Origin: Streptomyces sp. CB01373
Lineage (GTDB): Bacteria; Actinomycetota; Actinomycetes; Streptomycetales; Streptomycetaceae
Direction of reading: 5' to 3'
Assembly: GCF_002803075.1 (NCBI RefSeq)
Contig: NZ_NNBK01000017.1
Span: 1 to 64,000, forward strand
DNA: 64,000 nt
Shown here: piece by piece, positions 8,549 to 16,573 of the stretch
How positions within the stretch are numbered: the stretch's first letter is position 1
Layout of the letters: every line of letters starts with the position of its first letter
The notes under the pieces: model-generated
The model's input: only the letters and a program-made list of their open reading frames with translations
What the model was told of the DNA's origin: nothing
Databases searched by the model: none
Translations under genes and position numbers: made by a program

Positions 8549-9516
8549 ATGCGTAAGAACGTCAGGAACCTTCTGCTCCAGGGCCTCGCGGCCGTGCTCC
8601 TCGCCGGCGGCGCGCTGGGTGCGGTGAACGCCACCGGCGACGAGGCCAACGCCTCGACGAAGCCGGGCCCCCGCAGCGGCTCCCACGCCACTCCCCTGAA
8701 CCTGGTGTGGCCGACGCTGAAGCCCGGCTCCAGGGGCGCCGATACCCTGACCGCCCAGCACCTCCTGGCCGCCCGCGGACACCGCCTCACCGCCGACGGC
8801 GTCTTCGGCCAGAAGACCGCCCAAGCGGTGAGGGACTTTCAGAGGAAGAACCGCCTCGCCGCCGACGGAGTCATCGGCCCCAACACCTGGACCAAACTGA
8901 CCAACCTCACCGTCGCCCCCGGCGCCCGGGGCCAGGCGGTCAAGGCCGTCCAGGTCCAGCTCGGCGTGAGGGCCGACGGCATCTTCGGCAAGAAGACGAA
9001 GACCGCGGTCAGCAACTTCCAGAAGAAGAACCGCCTCCCGGTCGACGGCGTCGTCAGGCCGGCGACCTGGCACCGGTTCATCGCCGGCACCACCACCCCC
9101 GCCATCCCCACATCGGGCCGCGACGTCCGCCTGGACCACCGACTGGCCCTCCAGCAGCTCGCCGCCGCCAGCATCAAGGCCCCCGTCGGCCGCACCTCCC
9201 TCGACGGCGTCCGCGCCCGCACCATCCAGGGCGTCATCGCCCTGAAGAAGGTCAGCCGCTGCACCATCACCATCACCGGCGGCACCGAGTCCGGCCACAG
9301 CAACGGCAAGTACTCCCACGCCAACGGCTACAAGCTCGACCTGCGCACCCGCGACGAGGGCCGCTGTATCACCGACTGGATCAAGACCACCCAGCGCAAG
9401 GACAAGCCCCGCGGCAACGACCCCCGCCGGCACGGCACCCTCAACGGCATCTCCGCCGAATACGTCTACGAGACCCCCGCAACGGCGGCGTCCACTGGGA
9501 CATCACCTTCAAGTAG
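8549..9516 (+). CDS. exported peptidoglycan-binding protein with M15-like C-terminus, frameshifted near 3' end
   Basis: The signal peptide is MRKNVRNLLLQGLAAVLLAG and continues to an A-x-A region near residue 34. Two PG_binding_1 repeats follow: 'GVFGQKTAQAVRDFQRKNRL' and 'GIFGKKTKTAVSNFQKKNRL'. A C-terminal domain has 'ESGHSNGKYSHANGYKLDLR', with His and Asp spaced as in M15/VanY-type peptidases. As sequenced, the frame changes at a run of five C (9474-9478). It loses the expected terminal 'NGGVHWDITFK', which is intact in the next frame and stops at 9514-9516. One extra C would repair it. A hairpin right after 9516 supports that original end. As written, translation would run to 9637 and lack the HxD Zn ligand. 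GAGG is upstream of the ATG. Confidence 0.75.
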
Positions 9517-9539
9517 GCCCACCTCCTGCCCCACCCGCG

Positions 9540-9563
9540 GCCGCGCCTCCTTCTGGGCGCGGC
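9540..9563 (+). terminator. hairpin after peptidoglycan-binding gene
   Basis: Perfect 8-bp arms GCCGCGCC and GGCGCGGC with an 8-base loop lie 23 bases after the repaired stop at 9516. There is no U-tract, as usual in Streptomyces. The longer unrepaired frame would read through it. Confidence 0.5.
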
Positions 9564-9888
9564 TGCAGCCGTGCGTGGCCTTCCCCGGCCGACCAGTTCA
9601 GAACGGGAACCGCAGCCGTAAGGGGCCCGTACGATGACCGCGTGACAGCCCGCCGCGCTCTTGGCGCTGGTCCCCAGGATTCTGTGCAGATCCGTGCCGC
9701 CCAGGCCGACCTTCTCGCCTCCCTGCCCACAGTCCGGCTCCCCGACCTTGACGAGCTGCGGGCCCGCGGGGCACTCGGGGCACACTCGGCGACATCCTTG
9801 CCGGCCCCACGCCGGACCCTCGGAGCCGGCAGTCGTACCGACGAGGAGCTACCGCGTAGATAGTGCCGTATCAGGCACAGCGTTTCTC
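9564..9888. other. intergenic stretch, possible small remnant
   Basis: A 73-codon GTG frame at 9642-9863 (+) includes a helical-looking 'AAQADLLASLPTVRLPDLDE' and then becomes basic low-complexity sequence. It has no ribosome-binding site and no recognised family, so it is probably a relic. Nothing else was seen. Confidence 0.3.
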
Positions 9889-10467
9889 GGAGGGTTCCGG
9901 AGCCAGTTGGTGATCACCGGGTCTGCCGTGGGCCGGCTCATCGCCCGGCGCGAGGTCCACCTGCGGGAGAAGACGCAGTGGCGGATGCTCTACGAGACCG
10001 CCGGGCGGTCCGAGAAGATCCTCGGCGTGAACATCGAGGACTTGGACCTCGCCGCCCGCCGCTGCCTGGTCAAAGCCAAGGGCGCCCGCAGCAAGGCCCG
10101 CGGCCGAGGACAGGCGTGCGAGGACTTCGTGCCGGAGGCGGTCTACTGGGACGCCGGCACTGCCCGGCTCCTGCCCCGACTGCTGCGGGGCCGCACCCGT
10201 GGCCCGGTGTTCGTCACCCATCGCCGTCCCGGTCCGGGGAAGGTGGTCAGCCCGTGCGACGTCTGCCCGGACACCGGGCTGGCCCGCCTCTCCTACGGTC
10301 AGGCCCGCGCCCTGCTTGATGAGCACACCGCCGTGCGCGGACGGGGGACAAGCTGGGACCTGCACGAGTACCGCCATTCCGCCCTCACCCACCTCGGATG
10401 GCATCCTTGGGTTTATGCCTTGACTTCGATCCAAGGATTGAGACCTTGGGTTCATGCCAAGCAATGA
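9889..10467 (+). pseudogene. tyrosine recombinase (phage-type integrase) fragment
   Basis: This frame contains the middle of a tyrosine recombinase. 'REKTQWRMLYETAGRSEKIL' carries the first catalytic Arg, then come 'VNIEDLDLAARRCLVKAKG', 'GPVFVTHRRPGPGKVVSP' and 'WDLHEYRHSALTHLG' with the HxxR box. The N-terminal DNA-binding domain is absent. After 'LTHLG' the normal 'LMAKSRH...Y' tail with the catalytic Tyr is replaced by unrelated sequence ending at 10467. The break coincides with the start of a repeat-rich segment (10403) in front of the next gene. It is inactive and truncated at both ends. Confidence 0.75.
10403..10464. promoter_or_regulatory. cluster of CCTTGG-type direct and inverted repeats over a start codon
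   Basis: A 15-base direct repeat, CCTTGGGTT(T/C)ATGCC, occurs at 10405-10419 and 10444-10458. ATCCTTGG (10403-10410) is mirrored exactly by CCAAGGAT (10431-10438). A second small dyad, CTTGG/CCAAG, surrounds the ATG at 10454. So much symmetry in 60 bases, ending on a start codon, suggests an operator bound by a dimeric regulator. The gene product itself, with a winged-helix-like tail, is one candidate. Confidence 0.5.
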
Positions 10468-10969
10468 GAAGCCTCGCCTCATCCCGACCGGCAAGTGCTG
10501 GTGCGGCTGCGGGAAGGACGTCGGCCTGGGCAAGTTTTTCGCCGCCGGCCACGACAAGATCGCCGAAGCAGCGCTCATGGCCCTCAAGTACGACGGGTCC
10601 GTTGCTCAACTGCTTCACGCCCACGGCTTCGGCTCGCACCATTCCGTCCGCCACGCCGCCGTCACCGATCCGGACTGCTCGTGGGAGAAGTGCTCCGACT
10701 GCAACTACAGCGGCGCCCCTGCCAGTATCGCCAACCACCGCAAGAAGGATCATCCCGACCGGCATGTCCTCGCCCAGGCGATTCGCGCCCTCGGCGGCAC
10801 CTGGGATCCGCAGCGGGCCATCAAGACCCTCAGCGACCACGGCCACACGTGGGAAGACCAAAGGGCAGCGGAGAAACGGGTCCGGCAGATCCTGCGCGAC
10901 CTGTGCGCGGACGGGCTCATCGTCAAAGCCGACCCGCAACGGGCTGTCTACGACCTCGCTCAGGAGTAG
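10454..10969 (+). CDS. Cys-rich protein with C-terminal winged-helix-like segment
   Basis: A 171-residue cytosolic protein seen, from memory, in actinomycete mobile DNA without an assigned function. The N-terminus carries 'TGKCWCGCGKDVG' and 'FFAAGHDKIAEAAL', followed by 'CSWEKCSDCNYSGAP' and 'NHRKKDHPDRH'. These are two Cys/His clusters that could bind zinc. The last 60 residues ('WEDQRAAEKRVRQILRDLCA', then 'DGLIVKADPQRAVYDLAQE') look like a winged-helix wing. It begins inside repeated dyad sites (10403-10464), so autoregulation is plausible. The neighbouring integrase relic suggests arrival on an integrative element. Confidence 0.65.
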   Translation: MPSNEKPRLIPTGKCWCGCGKDVGLGKFFAAGHDKIAEAALMALKYDGSVAQLLHAHGFGSHHSVRHAAVTDPDCSWEKCSDCNYSGAPASIANHRKKDHPDRHVLAQAIRALGGTWDPQRAIKTLSDHGHTWEDQRAAEKRVRQILRDLCADGLIVKADPQRAVYDLAQE

Positions 10970-11132
10970 AGCCGGGGAAGCCGCGGTACCCAACGGCGAG
11001 CGAGCCGAGCATGCGGTAGGCCGTCGCCCGCATGTGCGGCGGGTCCTGCCCGAACCGTTCCGTCAGGAACGCTCCGTCGTCCGTCGCCCACATGTCCCGC
11101 CACTCCTCCGGTTGCCCCACCTGGCTGAACAC
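10923..11132 (-). pseudogene. unrecognised partial reading frame
   Basis: Reading from a GTG at 11132, 'VFSQVGQPEEWRDMWATDDG' and 'AFLTERFGQDPPHMRATAYR' have normal codon bias up to about residue 50. The frame then runs into sequence antisense to the Cys-rich gene and ends at 10923. I do not recognise the family. It looks like the N-terminal or middle part of a gene cut by rearrangement. Confidence 0.35.
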
Positions 11133-11157
11133 CCCGTCAAAGCAGGGGTGTTCAGCC
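11123..11157. terminator. perfect 13-bp hairpin at the end of the DUF4440 gene
   Basis: GGCTGAACACCCC and GGGGTGTTCAGCC pair exactly around a nine-base loop. The right arm contains the stop codon of the minus-strand DUF4440 gene. This position fits a transcription terminator, possibly bidirectional. Confidence 0.6.
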
Positions 11158-11544
11158 CTCGGGGACGGGGGTGGCCTGGTGGTAGTAGAGCCGCCATCCG
11201 GTGTCGCCCTCGCCCTTGCGCCAGAGGGAGCTGCGGCGGGCCCGGCGGCCGGCGATGACGCTCTCGTACGTCAGGTGCACGAGGTCCGGGGCGAGGAGCA
11301 CCCCGCGCATGCCGGAGGCCTCGATGCGCGGGCTGTCCGCTCCGCCGTGCAGGGTGGGCAGGGCCGCGACCATCTCCTCGTACGTCCAGCGCCGCCCGGA
11401 GGCTCCGACCTCGACGAACTCGGGGTCGAACAGCCGGACGCCGACGGCGGAGGCCCGGACGGCGGGGTCGTGCAAACGCAGTTCACCGTCCTTCGCGGCG
11501 GCGATCGCGGCCTGTTCCTCGGGGTTCTCAGTCGTGTCGATCAT
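11152..11544 (-). CDS. DUF4440 (SnoaL/NTF2-fold) protein
   Basis: A 130-residue protein of the DUF4440 type within the NTF2-like superfamily. These are small cone-shaped alpha+beta barrels that can be enzymes or ligand binders. Recognisable parts are the N-terminal helix 'NPEEQAAIAAAKDGELRLHD', 'LFDPEFVEVGASGRRWTYEE' and the late strands 'VHLTYESVIAGRRARRSSLW', 'GWRLYYHQATPV'. The ATG at 11544 was preferred over longer frames because GGAGAGG lies upstream and the family length fits. It ends inside a strong hairpin. No operon partner. Confidence 0.8.
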   Translation of the reverse strand: MIDTTENPEEQAAIAAAKDGELRLHDPAVRASAVGVRLFDPEFVEVGASGRRWTYEEMVAALPTLHGGADSPRIEASGMRGVLLAPDLVHLTYESVIAGRRARRSSLWRKGEGDTGWRLYYHQATPVPEG

Positions 11545-11944
11545 GGACGCATCCTCTCCCGCCCCGGAGCCCTCGGCAAAGGGTCTTCGGGTCCCCGTCC
11601 GTTGGCCAAAGTGGAGAACATGGCATTCCGGGCAGCGGCGTGCCTGGTCGCCTCTCAGCTGCGTCATGGAGTTCAACTGGGGTGACTCGATCTGGAACTG
11701 ATGTTGACGAAGCGTCCCTCCGACACATACTTCTCGAAGTCGAGCACTCCGGGCGGAGAAAGCCCGCCGGCGCGGGATGACAACAACACGTTCAACACAG
11801 ACGCCGTGCTGTTCGACGGCACCAAGACGGCCCTGGGGATCCTCGGCAGGGGCGTCGCGCTGAGGGCCGCTGCGATGAAGGCCGCGCCGCACGTCAAGAG
11901 CGGGCTGATCAGCTTTGGCGAGCTCGTGCACGGGGCAGTGAGGT
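11545..11944. other. intergenic region with unassigned debris
   Basis: About 400 bases between the DUF4440 gene and a DUF302 fragment. A plus-strand frame from 11701 reads 'DAVLFDGTKTALGILGRGVA' and 'PHVKSGLISFGELVHG', which looks protein-like but matches no family I know. The sequence identity changes abruptly near 11940, where the DUF302 piece begins, suggesting a recombination joint. Confidence 0.3.
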
Positions 11945-12172
11945 GTCGAGCGCATGTACCGGCACGATGCGGGAGCCCTCCTTTACGCCCCCCTGCGCAC
12001 CACGATCCATGAGTCCCCCTCGGGGGAGACGCTGTTCGCCATCGACCGGCCCAGCGACACGGTCGCCGCGCTCGGCCGACCCGAGATCACGGAAGTGGGA
12101 CGCGAGCTGGACCGCAGGGTCGGAGCTCTTCTGCGTCATCTGGGGGTCGCAGTGCCCGACGAACTGACGTGA
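11945..12172 (+). pseudogene. DUF302-family 3' fragment
   Basis: The frame 'VERMYRHDAGALLYAPLRTT' and 'RPSDTVAALGRPEITEVGRE' plus 'LDRRVGALLRHLG' is the C-terminal half of a DUF302-type protein. An in-frame stop lies directly before it, and the N-terminal half is not present upstream. It is a truncated remnant. Confidence 0.6.
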
Positions 12173-12431
12173 CCAGACCATCCGTCAGCGTTCACGGTGG
12201 GACACGTAAGACCCGCGCCGCCCGCCGGCGGCACCTGTTCAGCAAACGGATGGTCGATGATCGCTGTCGACTCGTCATCGGAAGCGCAAGGCGCGTGGCC
12301 CCGCCTTCACCCCGAACAACCGCCATCAGCGGCGTCGCATCTCTCACTGCCGCGTTGGTCCAAGCCGTCACCCGGCCGCCGCCTCCCGTCGAGCAGCTCC
12401 CCGATGCGGGCCCCGACCCGGTCGCCGTGTG

Positions 12432-12911
12432 AGCGGCAACCCGGCACTGGCGGGCAACCGGCCAGGGCACGCCCCGATCGCCGCGGCTGATCAATCCCGG
12501 GTGATCGCCGCCCCGCTACTCGACCCCGAGCCACACGACCGCGCCATCTACACCCTGCACGGCCCCGTCGAAATGAACCACCACGACATCGCCAGGGCCA
12601 TCTCCACGACACTTGGCATCCCGGTGCACTACGAACCGATCAGCGTCGAGGAGTTCGCCTCGGCCATGGACGAACGCGGGCTGCACGCGCATCTCATCCA
12701 ACACTTGAGCAACGTCGCCGTCGACTACCAGAACGGCGTGTTCGCCGGCACGAACGACAACGTCGAGCAGATCGGCCACCACGCGCCCCTGACCGTCGAA
12801 CAGTTCGTCACCGAGCGCACGTCCGACTTCGACACCAGCGGCCCCAACTTCGCCCCTCCCAGGCAGGCCGTTCCATTCGGCTCCGGTATCCACCCACGGC
12901 CCCGCCGGTGA
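12432..12911 (+). pseudogene. NmrA-like NAD(P)-binding protein, 3' fragment
   Basis: The sequence begins at 'HAPIAAADQSRVIAAPLLD' and continues 'YTLHGPVEMNHHDIARAIST' and 'HLIQHLSNVAVDYQNGVFAG'. This is the C-terminal half of an NmrA/YwnB-type NAD(P)-binding protein, with the late substrate-pocket elements. The N-terminal Rossmann half with its GxxGxxG is missing upstream, so the protein would not bind cofactor. The first in-frame GTG (12429) has no ribosome-binding site. The C-terminal 20 residues look foreign. Confidence 0.65.
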
Positions 12912-12941
12912 ACATCGAACTCAGCAGCTAGGAGAATCACT

Positions 12942-13709
12942 ATGGCGTCCGTCCTCATCACCGGCGCGTCCAAAGGAATAGGGCGAGCCATCGCCATCGA
13001 ACTGGCGCATCGTGGTCATCGAGTGATCGTCACCGCTCGCCGTCCCGAGACCCTGGCCGACCCACCCGTGGAGCAGCGCCTGCGCCTCGACGTCACCGAT
13101 CAGGCCAGCGTCGACCAGGCCATCAAGGACGCCGGGGAGATCGACGTCCTGGTCAGCAACGCCGGTGCGACGGTACGCGCGCCGCTGGAGACCGTCCCGC
13201 TCGCGGACGTGGAACAGCTCTACCAGCTCAACACCCTGGGGGCGTTGCGCGTCGCGCAGGGGGTGCTGCCGGCGATGCGGGAACGAGGATCTGGCCGGCT
13301 CATCTTCGTCTCCAGTGTCCAAGGGCGACTGGTATTGCCGATCACCGGCCCCTACGCAGCCAGCAAGTGGGCACTGGAGGCGATCGCCGAGACACTCGCC
13401 ATCGAGACCGGTCACTTCGGCATCAAGGTGAGCATCGTGCAGCCGGGCGCCGTCTCCACGAATGGCGCCAAGCAAGCCCAAGCATTTGTCGGGGAGGACA
13501 GCCCCTACGCCCCGCTCTATGAGCAACTGACCGCCCTGCGCGGCGAGGCCATCACTCCCGAGGAAGTGGCCGCGGTCGTCGCCGACACGATCGAGGAACC
13601 CGCACCTGCCCTGCGCGAGTCTGCCGGTGCCCCAGCCGAACGATCCCTGAAGGCACGCAAGGAGGCGCCCGAAAGCGAGCCCTTCCTACTGGCCGGGATC
13701 GATTGGTAG
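12942..13709 (+). CDS. SDR-family oxidoreductase
   Basis: A 255-residue classical short-chain dehydrogenase: cofactor motif 'LITGASKGIGRA' (residues 5-16), 'NAG' at about 72-74, catalytic Ser in 'IFVSSVQG', and YxxxK in 'PYAASKWALE'. The C-terminal 'VQPGAVST' is usual. The sequence TAGGAGAATCACT before the ATG is a good ribosome-binding site. The product is a cytosolic NAD(P)-dependent oxidoreductase of unknown substrate. It stands between an NmrA fragment and a DUF6233 fragment, and is one of the few intact genes in this stretch. Confidence 0.85.
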   Translation: MASVLITGASKGIGRAIAIELAHRGHRVIVTARRPETLADPPVEQRLRLDVTDQASVDQAIKDAGEIDVLVSNAGATVRAPLETVPLADVEQLYQLNTLGALRVAQGVLPAMRERGSGRLIFVSSVQGRLVLPITGPYAASKWALEAIAETLAIETGHFGIKVSIVQPGAVSTNGAKQAQAFVGEDSPYAPLYEQLTALRGEAITPEEVAAVVADTIEEPAPALRESAGAPAERSLKARKEAPESEPFLLAGIDW

Positions 13710-13739
13710 GGGCAGCCGGGTGTGATGCGGGCGGGCCTA

Positions 13740-13872
13740 CGGCGAAGAGGACCGAGTGGATCGTCGAACTCGGCATCGGGGCCGGCCGGCCGCCGACGCA
13801 GGTCCACCGGGACGCCTGTTACTTGGTGGGCAAGCGGCATCGCCCGTTCGGCCGTGAGGTGGCGAGCGCGGC
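13740..13872 (+). pseudogene. DUF6233-family fragment
   Basis: 'EWIVELGIGAGRPPTQVHRD' and 'ACYLVGKRHRPFGREVA' match the conserved core of Streptomyces DUF6233 proteins, which usually read 'hGIGxGRPPxxVHxGDCxxAGKR'. The flanking parts are missing and the frame continues into Arg-rich noise. A short relic. Confidence 0.5.
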
Positions 13873-13909
13873 GGCCGCGCTGTCGGCGCCGACTGCTGCG
13901 AGAGTGACT

Positions 13910-14107
13910 TCAATCCGAGCAGGGCGGCGGCAATGCCCTGCCGTCGTCCGGCTCCGCGGATGCCGGATGCGGCGCCTCCTCGAACGACTTCCGCCGTGGC
14001 AGCCTCTCCGCCTTCGCCACCCCAGCAGCAGCCCGAGCCAACTGCGCGAGCAGCTGATCGAACGCTGCCGGCCCCGACAGCTCCCGCAATCTGCGACTCC
14101 TGCTCAT
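13910..14107 (-). CDS. short hypothetical protein, possibly a relic
   Basis: A 65-codon ATG frame, beginning MSRSRRLRELSGPAAFDQLL with 'AQLARAAAGVAKAERLPRRK' following. Codon bias is acceptable, but no ribosome-binding site and no known family are visible. Flanking minus-strand frames (14104-14340) look like scrambled coding debris, so this may be the tail of a broken gene. The rest of 13873-14385 shows nothing else. Confidence 0.3.
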   Translation of the reverse strand: MSRSRRLRELSGPAAFDQLLAQLARAAAGVAKAERLPRRKSFEEAPHPASAEPDDGRALPPPCSD

Positions 14108-14385
14108 ACCGGCCCAACGCCCCGGCGCACCGCACGTAACCGCAATGCACCCGAACGGAGCACCGCCGCGGGAAGATCAGCGTCCATCGCCACGGCTGTC
14201 GCTCGGCGCACTGACAAGCGCACCCGGTCAGGGCGAAGTGCCTGCTGGGTTCTGCGGTTTGATGATCCGGGTGATCTCCACGGCGCTTGGAGGCGTAGGC
14301 GGCCTGTGGCCGACGGGGCCCATACTGTGCGGTCTTCCACTGCTGCGCGGCTGTACCTACGCGTTGCGCCAGAGTTGGTTCGAAG

Positions 14386-14937
14386 TCACTGACACGTCCC
14401 GGTCGTGGTGGGGGCGGTCATGGTCCGGACAGTGTGGGGGCCTACGGTGCAGGTCCAGGCGACGCCTTCAGTGGTCGGTTCGGGGTGGGTGCCGATTCGG
14501 TGGTCCGGGCAGAGTGGCCAGACGATGTGGTGGCGTCGGGCGAGGTAGTCCTGGGTTGCGCCTGCCGTTTCCTGGAAGATGCCGAGGGGGTCCAGGGACA
14601 GGATCTCGGTGGTGTAGACGTTGACTTGGCCTGCGGGTTCGAGGGGTTCGGGGTGCAGGATGTGCGGGATGAGGGTGAGGGGAGTCGGGGCTTTCAGGTC
14701 GATGTCGGCCGCGTTCAGGAAGTAGTCGACCGCCTGGTTGGTGAGTTCCAGGCGGCGGTCCAGGATGAGCGGGGCGATCATGTCAGCGGGCATGGACCCG
14801 TTGCCGGTGAACAGGTCCCAGAGCCATGCGCGGGTCTCGGGCGGGTTGACTGGGATGGTGAGTTCGTTGTCGAGGTAGGTGCACCAGTCGTTGAAGGCTT
14901 CGGTTCCGGGGGCGGGTGGGGTGGGAGCGGAGTTCAT
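14386..14937 (-). CDS. hypothetical protein
   Basis: A 183-residue protein that I do not assign to a family. It begins MNSAPTPPAPGTEAFNDWCT and is acidic in its first half ('LDNELTIPVNPPETRAWLWD', 'RRLELTNQAVDYFLNAADID'). The C-terminal part has several Cys and His residues ('HHIVWPLCPDHRIGTHPEP', 'VAWTCTVGPHTVRT'), which might bind a metal. There is no signal peptide or membrane segment. The start is uncertain, because the nearest GAGG lies 12 bases upstream. It lies downstream of another hypothetical gene on the same strand. Confidence 0.55.
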   Translation of the reverse strand: MNSAPTPPAPGTEAFNDWCTYLDNELTIPVNPPETRAWLWDLFTGNGSMPADMIAPLILDRRLELTNQAVDYFLNAADIDLKAPTPLTLIPHILHPEPLEPAGQVNVYTTEILSLDPLGIFQETAGATQDYLARRHHIVWPLCPDHRIGTHPEPTTEGVAWTCTVGPHTVRTMTAPTTTGTCQ

Positions 14938-15066
14938 CGGGGTGTGGGCCTCGTCGGAGTGCAGGAGCGGGGGCGTCAGGCACTCGCTGTGAACTGGCCT
15001 TGCCCGCATGCTGGTTGGTGTTGATCGTTTGGTGTGTGCTACGTGCTGCTTGGGCGTGCCTTATGT

Positions 15067-15261
15067 CTATCGGCCGCCTCCGGAGAAGGATTCGCCGAGG
15101 GTCTGGTAGACCTTGATGCCGCCGAGGAGCCAGGCCACTCCGTGGATTTCGAGAAGGACGGAGTCTCCGGGGTCCATGCGGTAGCTGACGACGCCCTGCA
15201 GTGGTCGGGACCGCCGGCCCGCCGTGACCGCGCTCGGCCCAGACGTCCACGAAGGCCGTGC
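15067..15261 (-). pseudogene. in-frame coding-like extension beyond a TAG stop
   Basis: Directly after the TAG of the upstream gene (15262-15264), the same frame stays open for 65 codons. It reads very like protein: 'SAVTAGRRSRPLQGVVSYRM', 'DPGDSVLLEIHGVAWLLGGI', 'KVYQTLGESF'. No start codon with a ribosome-binding site precedes it. Either the upstream gene gained a nonsense mutation and once continued to 15067, or this is the tail of another lost gene. Confidence 0.4.
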
Positions 15262-15762
15262 CTACTGCGGCAGGTTGGCCTTGTGTGCCTTGCGGAAGAT
15301 GTCTCCGCACGTGGGGGAGGGCACCGACTCGCGGGCCGCAAGGACGGTCAGCGTACGGCGCACTTCCGTGCCCAGCCGAAGGAGTTGGAGACTGGTCTGG
15401 CCGCCCCTATAGGCGTGCAGGCGGAGGACTTTGACCGCGATTTCGTCGCGGTCGTCGGCGAAGGTCTCTGGGAGCCCGGCGAGCAGTTCGAAGTCTTGCT
15501 TGCCGGTCGCCGCGTCGGCCACGGCGCTGAGGCGCAGGGTCTCGAACTCTGCTGCGGACAAGGAAGTGTCCACCGCGACAGCGTGGGCGGCCAGGGCCGC
15601 GAAGACCTCCATGAGTCGTTCCCCCACCGCCACGTCAATGCCCCAGAGGTGCAGCCGCTCTTGGCGGCGATCCTGGCGCCATGGCTCCTGGTCCAGCAGT
15701 GGTAGCAGGACGCGACCCAGGTACGCGCAGCGACGCCACAGCGTGTCGTGGTCCGAGGTCAT
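15262..15762 (-). CDS. hypothetical helical protein
   Basis: A 166-residue, mostly alpha-helical cytosolic protein, beginning MTSDHDTLWRRCAYLGRVLL. It contains 'AVGERLMEVFAALAAHAVAV' and 'ADDRDEIAVKVLRLHAYRGG'. No family was recognised. GGAGAGGA lies just before the ATG at 15762, so the start is secure. The frame continues past the TAG into another 65 coding-like codons, so the present protein may be a truncated version of a longer one. Confidence 0.6.
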   Translation of the reverse strand: MTSDHDTLWRRCAYLGRVLLPLLDQEPWRQDRRQERLHLWGIDVAVGERLMEVFAALAAHAVAVDTSLSAAEFETLRLSAVADAATGKQDFELLAGLPETFADDRDEIAVKVLRLHAYRGGQTSLQLLRLGTEVRRTLTVLAARESVPSPTCGDIFRKAHKANLPQ

Positions 15763-15971
15763 GGTCGATCCTCTCCGCAGTAGTTGGAGGGCCTGCCGCC
15801 CGAGCCGCGCAGGCCCTCCAACTTCCCACTACACGCAGGCCAGGTACAGGACGGGACCGCCACCATGAACAGCTCCAGGGTCAGCAGGACTCTTCCGTCA
15901 GCACTGGACGGCAGCGCACAAGTTCGTACGCCTCCGGCCCCACTCCGCGTCCCCCGCGTGTCCGGCAGATG

Positions 15972-16463
15972 TCACCCGCAGTCGGGAGCCTCCTCCAGGG
16001 CCGCCGCGTCGAGGGCCATGGTCAGCCGGTCGAGGCGGGCGCGCAGCTCGCGGACCTCGTCGAGGGTGAAACCGGTCGCCGCGCCGATCCGGTGCGGCAC
16101 CCGGAGCGCGCGCTCGCGCAGTGCCGCGCCCTCCTCGGTGAGCCGCACCTCGACCGACCGCTCGTCGCGTGCGCTGCGCTCCCGATGCACCAGACCGGCC
16201 GCTTCCAGCCGCTTGAGCAGCGGGGACAGGGTGCCGGAGTCCAGCCGCAGATGCTCGCCGAGCCGCTTCACGGGCGTGTCGCCGTGCTCCCAGAGCACCA
16301 GCATCACCAGATATTGCGGGTAGGTCAGCCCGAGCTCCTTGAGGATCACGCGGTAGACGCCGTTGAAGGCGCGTGAGGCGGCATGCAGCGAGAAGCAGAT
16401 CTGGCGGTCCAGACGCAGCCACTCCTCGTCCGGCCGGGCGCTGGGCGGAACCTCGGTAGTCAT
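15972..16463 (-). CDS. ohrR: MarR-family organic-hydroperoxide sensor OhrR
   Basis: A 163-residue MarR-type repressor. The N-terminal 'LDRQICFSLHAASRAF' carries Cys23, the position of the peroxide-reactive Cys in OhrR proteins ('LDxQLCFALYxAS'). The winged helix follows: 'VKRLGEHLRLDSGTLSPLLK' with wing 'RSARDERSVEVRLTEEG'. It is divergent from ohr with about 110 bases between, the standard ohrR-ohr arrangement. A perfect TTGTGCACAA palindrome lies between them. Organic peroxide would oxidise Cys23 and release repression of ohr. The start at 16463 was chosen by family length. Confidence 0.88.
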   Translation of the reverse strand: MTTEVPPSARPDEEWLRLDRQICFSLHAASRAFNGVYRVILKELGLTYPQYLVMLVLWEHGDTPVKRLGEHLRLDSGTLSPLLKRLEAAGLVHRERSARDERSVEVRLTEEGAALRERALRVPHRIGAATGFTLDEVRELRARLDRLTMALDAAALEEAPDCG

Positions 16464-16496
16464 ACGGCCAGGATAACTGGACACCACGCCATTTGA

Positions 16497-16506
16497 TTGT
16501 GCACAA
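16497..16506. promoter_or_regulatory. palindrome in ohrR-ohr intergenic region
   Basis: TTGTGCACAA is a perfect 10-base palindrome inside a wider TTGA...TCAA symmetry (16493-16510). A related TTGTG repeats downstream. It lies between the divergent ohrR and ohr starts, where OhrR proteins bind AT-richer palindromes, and is therefore the best operator candidate. Confidence 0.55.
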
Positions 16507-16573
16507 CTCAATTGTGTGCTCTACTTGTGTGCGCAACCGATACTCGTCTCGCTTCGAGAGGACTGGGTCCCCC

